Shown here in pieces: positions 61,224 through 64,000 of a stretch of DNA of 64,000 nucleotides (its first letter is position 1; each line of letters begins with the position of its first letter). The notes beneath the pieces are model-generated. The model saw only the letters and a list, made by a program, of their open reading frames with translations. It was not told where the DNA came from and searched no databases. The position numbers and the translations under genes are program-made. The stretch comes from an uncultured Ilumatobacter sp. (GTDB lineage: Bacteria > Actinomycetota > Acidimicrobiia > Acidimicrobiales > Ilumatobacteraceae): contig CAJJBX010000013.1 in the NCBI GenBank assembly GCA_905182555.1, positions 1-64,000 on the forward strand, in the 5' to 3' direction.

Positions 61224-62189
61224 GTGCGGATCACGGAACCAACCGACTCAATTGACGGTGACCGCGTCAGCAGAGCGTTCGAACAGTGGTTGAGCGCTTC
61301 AGGATTCTCGCCCCACGCCCGGGTCGTCGATTTCAGGACACCGCAATCGACGGGAAGCGGAGACATGATCTGGTTTGTCACCGTGGAGGCCGACAACACG
61401 AGTGCGGGTGTCTCTCGCAGCGAATTGGTACTCCGACTGACTCGGAGGACCAGCGGCCTTCGTTCCCCGAGTCTGGCTGTTGAAACAATGTCCGCGCTCG
61501 CCGGCCTGATCGAGGTTCCTCGCGTGCTCGCCATTGAGTCCGACCCCACTCACCTCGGATCGGAGTTTGTCGTGACCGAAAAACTTCGCGGCCGAGTCGC
61601 CCCCGACCACCCTCCCTACACGTATCACGGCTGGCTGCGGGACTCCCCGATGGAGGAACAGGAGTCAATCTGGTGGAGCGCCATCGAACAGATCTCTCGT
61701 CTTCATCGTCTTGACATTCGTACGCCTCGATTCGAGTATCTGTTCGACGGTCGCGCAGCGGTCGGTTGCGACGACGCGCTGTCCCGGCTTGCACCGCTCG
61801 CAGCAGACCTCCCCGATGGCGTCCGCAAAGGTAAAGTCCTTCGACTTATGACGGAGTTAATGGTCCGCCTTCCTGAAGCACAGACTCCGCATTGGCTGAG
61901 TTGGGGCGACTGCCGACTACCCAACATGGTGGTTGAGGGAGACTCCGTCGTGGGGTTGCTCGATTTCGAAGATGTCGGCGTCGGCGACCCGATGTCGGAC
62001 CTTGCGACCTGGCTGCTGCAGGACGAGTGGTATTCGAAGGGGCTCGGGCTGCCAAGGCTCCCCGGGTTCCCATCTCACGCCGAAACGATCGAACGGTACG
62101 CCGAGCTCTCGGGCCACGAAATCCGAGACCTTGAGTGGTGGCGCAAGTTCACGATCCTGCGCTTTTCGCTGACGCGGGCTCTGCGATGA
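61224..62189 (+). CDS. Aminoglycoside-phosphotransferase-family protein (first tandem copy)
   Basis: A 321-residue kinase-fold protein: a loop around SDDMIWFV-type segments (GSGDMIWFVTVEADN), FVVTEKLRGRVAPDHPPYTY, the catalytic loop HWLSWGDCRLPNMVV (Asp, Asn) and the DFG-like VVGLLDFEDVGVGDPMSDLA. The family phosphorylates small molecules such as amino-alcohols and macrolides or acts on acyl-CoA-related substrates; none can be chosen. GTG 61224 follows GATGAG. Its stop overlaps the second copy's start (ATGA). Confidence 0.85.
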   Translation: MRITEPTDSIDGDRVSRAFEQWLSASGFSPHARVVDFRTPQSTGSGDMIWFVTVEADNTSAGVSRSELVLRLTRRTSGLRSPSLAVETMSALAGLIEVPRVLAIESDPTHLGSEFVVTEKLRGRVAPDHPPYTYHGWLRDSPMEEQESIWWSAIEQISRLHRLDIRTPRFEYLFDGRAAVGCDDALSRLAPLAADLPDGVRKGKVLRLMTELMVRLPEAQTPHWLSWGDCRLPNMVVEGDSVVGLLDFEDVGVGDPMSDLATWLLQDEWYSKGLGLPRLPGFPSHAETIERYAELSGHEIRDLEWWRKFTILRFSLTRALR

Positions 62190-63163
62190 CCCAGCGTGGA
62201 CGGCCGACTGATGGTGTGGACCCGTCCGTCGTCAAGCACCAACTGGAGCAGTGGCTGATTGAGGTTCTCGATCTCGATGCAGAAATCCAGGCGCTCTCCG
62301 TTCCCGCCTGGTCCGGACACGGAGATCAGAACTGGTTCGTGTCAGTTCGTGACAGGGCCGAAGTGACCGCCCCGGTACGGGAGTGGGTTCTTCGAATAGA
62401 GAACCCAACCTCAGTCGATCTCGGAGTTGATTTCGGTCTTCCCTTTGAGGTGTTCTCGGCGCTGTCGAACTTCAGCGACGTCCCTGTGCCGCGATCGATC
62501 GCCCTTGAGTTGTCGTCGGAGTACTTTGGCGCACCGTTCTTCATCACCGAGCGGGTTCGTGGCCGAGAAGTTGAGGATCACCCTCCGTATGCGTTCGCGG
62601 GTTGGTTGTGGGAGGCCTCAGTTGAGGAGCAGCGTCGAGTTGCAAACTCGGTGATTGACACCGTTGCCAATCTGCATCTCGTCGATGCACGGCAGGCGTC
62701 GTTCGCCTTTCTGCAAGACGGTCGAACCACGATTGGGACCGACTCCGCACTCGCCAGATGGCGGTTGCTGCTCGACAGGTGCGATGACGGTCGAGCAGCC
62801 AAGGCGGCCCGATCGATGTGGCCACTGCTTCTCGATGGTCGCCGAGACGATCCCCCATCCCGGTCGATCTGCTGGGGCGAGGCTCGACTTGCCAACATGA
62901 TCTTCACCGACTGCACGGTGGGCGCCCTCCTCGACTTCGAGGACGTCAAGTTAGGCGCTCCCGAAGCTGACGTCGGCTCGCTGCTCTTCCGAGACGAAAT
63001 GATGACTCAGGGTCTGGGACTTCAGCCGATCCCCGGCTTCCCCTCGGAAGGCGAGACCTTGGAGCGATTCGGCTCGCTACTCGGCAGAGACCTTGAGAAC
63101 ATCCAATGGTGGAAGGACTTTGCGCAGTTCCGCTACCTGGTGAAACGGGCATTGCGCGCCTAG
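62186..63163 (+). CDS. Aminoglycoside-phosphotransferase-family protein (second tandem copy)
   Basis: A 325-residue paralogue: SGHGDQNWFVSVRDRAEVTA, FFITERVRGREVEDHPPYAFAGWL, catalytic loop SICWGEARLANMIF and GALLDFEDVKLGAPEADVG. The catalytic Asp of the W-G-D-x-R motif is Glu here, so kinase activity may be lost or changed. ATG 62186 overlaps the stop of the first copy; the pair could act as a dimer with one inactive member. The 3' end overlaps the convergent methyltransferase gene by four bases. Confidence 0.85.
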   Translation: MTQRGRPTDGVDPSVVKHQLEQWLIEVLDLDAEIQALSVPAWSGHGDQNWFVSVRDRAEVTAPVREWVLRIENPTSVDLGVDFGLPFEVFSALSNFSDVPVPRSIALELSSEYFGAPFFITERVRGREVEDHPPYAFAGWLWEASVEEQRRVANSVIDTVANLHLVDARQASFAFLQDGRTTIGTDSALARWRLLLDRCDDGRAAKAARSMWPLLLDGRRDDPPSRSICWGEARLANMIFTDCTVGALLDFEDVKLGAPEADVGSLLFRDEMMTQGLGLQPIPGFPSEGETLERFGSLLGRDLENIQWWKDFAQFRYLVKRALRA

Positions 63164-63993
63164 CCAGAAAGCGAATGAGCCGAGCCCGGGGCGGTGCCGG
63201 TACAGAGGAAGCCGAGCGCGATCATGAGTGCGTCCGGGTCCTCGAGCAGCCGCTCATGATCAGAGACCACCCGCGCATATTCCTGAATAGAGATGAGCCC
63301 TGTCTCCAAGTGGGGAAGCAGGTTGTCTGGTTTTGTGAGAGCCATGAAGGCTTCAACGCCGACTTCGTCACTCGAGGACGCGAACGGGAACAGTTCAACA
63401 CTTTCGCAGCCGGCCTCGGCGAGAATTCGCGTCAGCTTCCTACCAATGAAGCGGTCCCCACCTCTTTCGCGCTGTGACTCGAACACGCGCGAGTGGATAC
63501 CCGAGTTCGCGTCGTTGTAGGGCTCGCTCAAACCCCACAGTTGGCCGTCGAAGTCGATCACGATGAGCCGACCACCCGGTCGGAGTACGCGGAGCGCTTC
63601 GCGTGCGGCGTCGACAGGCCGTCGCAGGTGCTGATAGACGAATCGAGCGATGACGACGTCGGCACAGTTCGACTCAAGAGGGATCGCCTCGGCCGACCCG
63701 GTCGAGATTGCAGCACGTGGTGTGAGGTCTCGCCTGAGTAGCTCACGCATCTGCGTATCTGGCTCAATGAGTGTGAAGTCAGCAGCGGGGAAGCGATCAA
63801 CGAGCATGCGCGAGAATGCCCCTGAGCCAGCCCCGACCTCCACAATGTGATCGTCCGCTCCCACACCGAGAGCCTCCAAGAGGAAGAGTTCTTTCGCCCC
63901 GGTCAGCCCTGCCTGCGCCTCAAGTCGCTGCATCTCGCCTTCGGCGCCGCCCGCCATCCGGTCCGGCTCGTAGGAGCCATCCCCTGCGCTCAC
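63160..63993 (-). CDS. SAM-dependent methyltransferase
   Basis: A 277-residue class I methyltransferase: AGLTGAKELFLLEALGVG, the SAM motif IVEVGAGSGAFSRMLVDRFP, LIEPDTQMRELLRRDL, ADVVIARFVYQHLRRPVDAA and VLRPGGRLIVIDFDG. GTG 63993 is the first start seen; the frame stays open to the window edge, so it may begin further upstream. It is convergent with the phosphotransferase-like pair. The substrate is not predictable. Confidence 0.83.
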   Translation of the reverse strand: MSAGDGSYEPDRMAGGAEGEMQRLEAQAGLTGAKELFLLEALGVGADDHIVEVGAGSGAFSRMLVDRFPAADFTLIEPDTQMRELLRRDLTPRAAISTGSAEAIPLESNCADVVIARFVYQHLRRPVDAAREALRVLRPGGRLIVIDFDGQLWGLSEPYNDANSGIHSRVFESQRERGGDRFIGRKLTRILAEAGCESVELFPFASSSDEVGVEAFMALTKPDNLLPHLETGLISIQEYARVVSDHERLLEDPDALMIALGFLCTGTAPGSAHSLSG

Positions 63994-64000
63994 GGCCGCC

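Overview
The window is high-GC actinobacterial chromosome, most likely from the class Acidimicrobiia (Ilumatobacter-like). This rests on the actinobacterial division/signalling cluster fhaA-fhaB-pstP-rodA-pbpA-pknB-trpG-crgA (with pknA absent), an SCO6745-family protein, an actinobacterial-type LexA box and an HspR/HAIR-like box, a mycothiol-isomerase-like remnant and frequent GTG starts. The lineage is inference; the gene families are read from the sequence. No phage, CRISPR array or transposase was seen.

Layout. 1-3444: end of a VOC protein, an XRE-cupin regulator, a methyltransferase, a membrane protein and tRNA-Leu(CAG) with its terminator. 3599-12559: FHA/PP2C/Ser-Thr kinase and cell-wall elongation operon ending in crgA, followed by a DnaA-box-like palindrome. 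12720-24221: housekeeping genes (PAP2, MarR, two class III aminotransferases, cupin, Lon, ferredoxin reductase, thioesterase, VOC, PhyH, AlkB). 24435-28117: an iron-sulfur operon on the minus strand (short ferredoxin-like ORF, Mrp-DUF971, NifU-like, IscA-like, MoaA). 28504-37748: a flavoprotein, a decayed flippase-like gene, a three-gene RimK/aspartoacylase/zinc-protease cluster with a RimK-RCK_C fusion, then lipid, RNA and methyl-transfer enzymes. 37908-44119: complete mrpABCDEFG Na+/H+ antiporter operon plus a coupled winged-helix regulator. 44309-48371: an MttB-type methyltransferase next to a dimethylglycine-dehydrogenase-like flavoprotein, suggesting methylamine/betaine demethylation.

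48372-60971 is a mosaic: a very AT-rich island abutting a SEC-C gene that seems to lack its N-terminus, fragments of EAL, IspE and PPOX/maleylpyruvate-isomerase-like genes, a monooxygenase-esterase fusion, a GH1-like enzyme, a Cys-repeat protein and other orphans. 61224-63993 holds two tandem aminoglycoside-phosphotransferase-like genes and a methyltransferase.

A striking window-wide property is the number of conserved genes broken by a single frame change (fhaB, mrp, the HI0933-like flavoprotein, mrpA, mrpD, mttB, the monooxygenase-esterase, several remnants). Because otherwise intact operons are affected, residual indel errors in the sequence are the simplest explanation for many of them; the short fragments in 52-60 kb look like true decay. 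The best candidates for less-described biology are the RimK-RCK_C cluster, the short ferredoxin-like ORF coupled to Mrp-DUF971, the monooxygenase-esterase fusion with an altered fingerprint, and the Cys-repeat protein.
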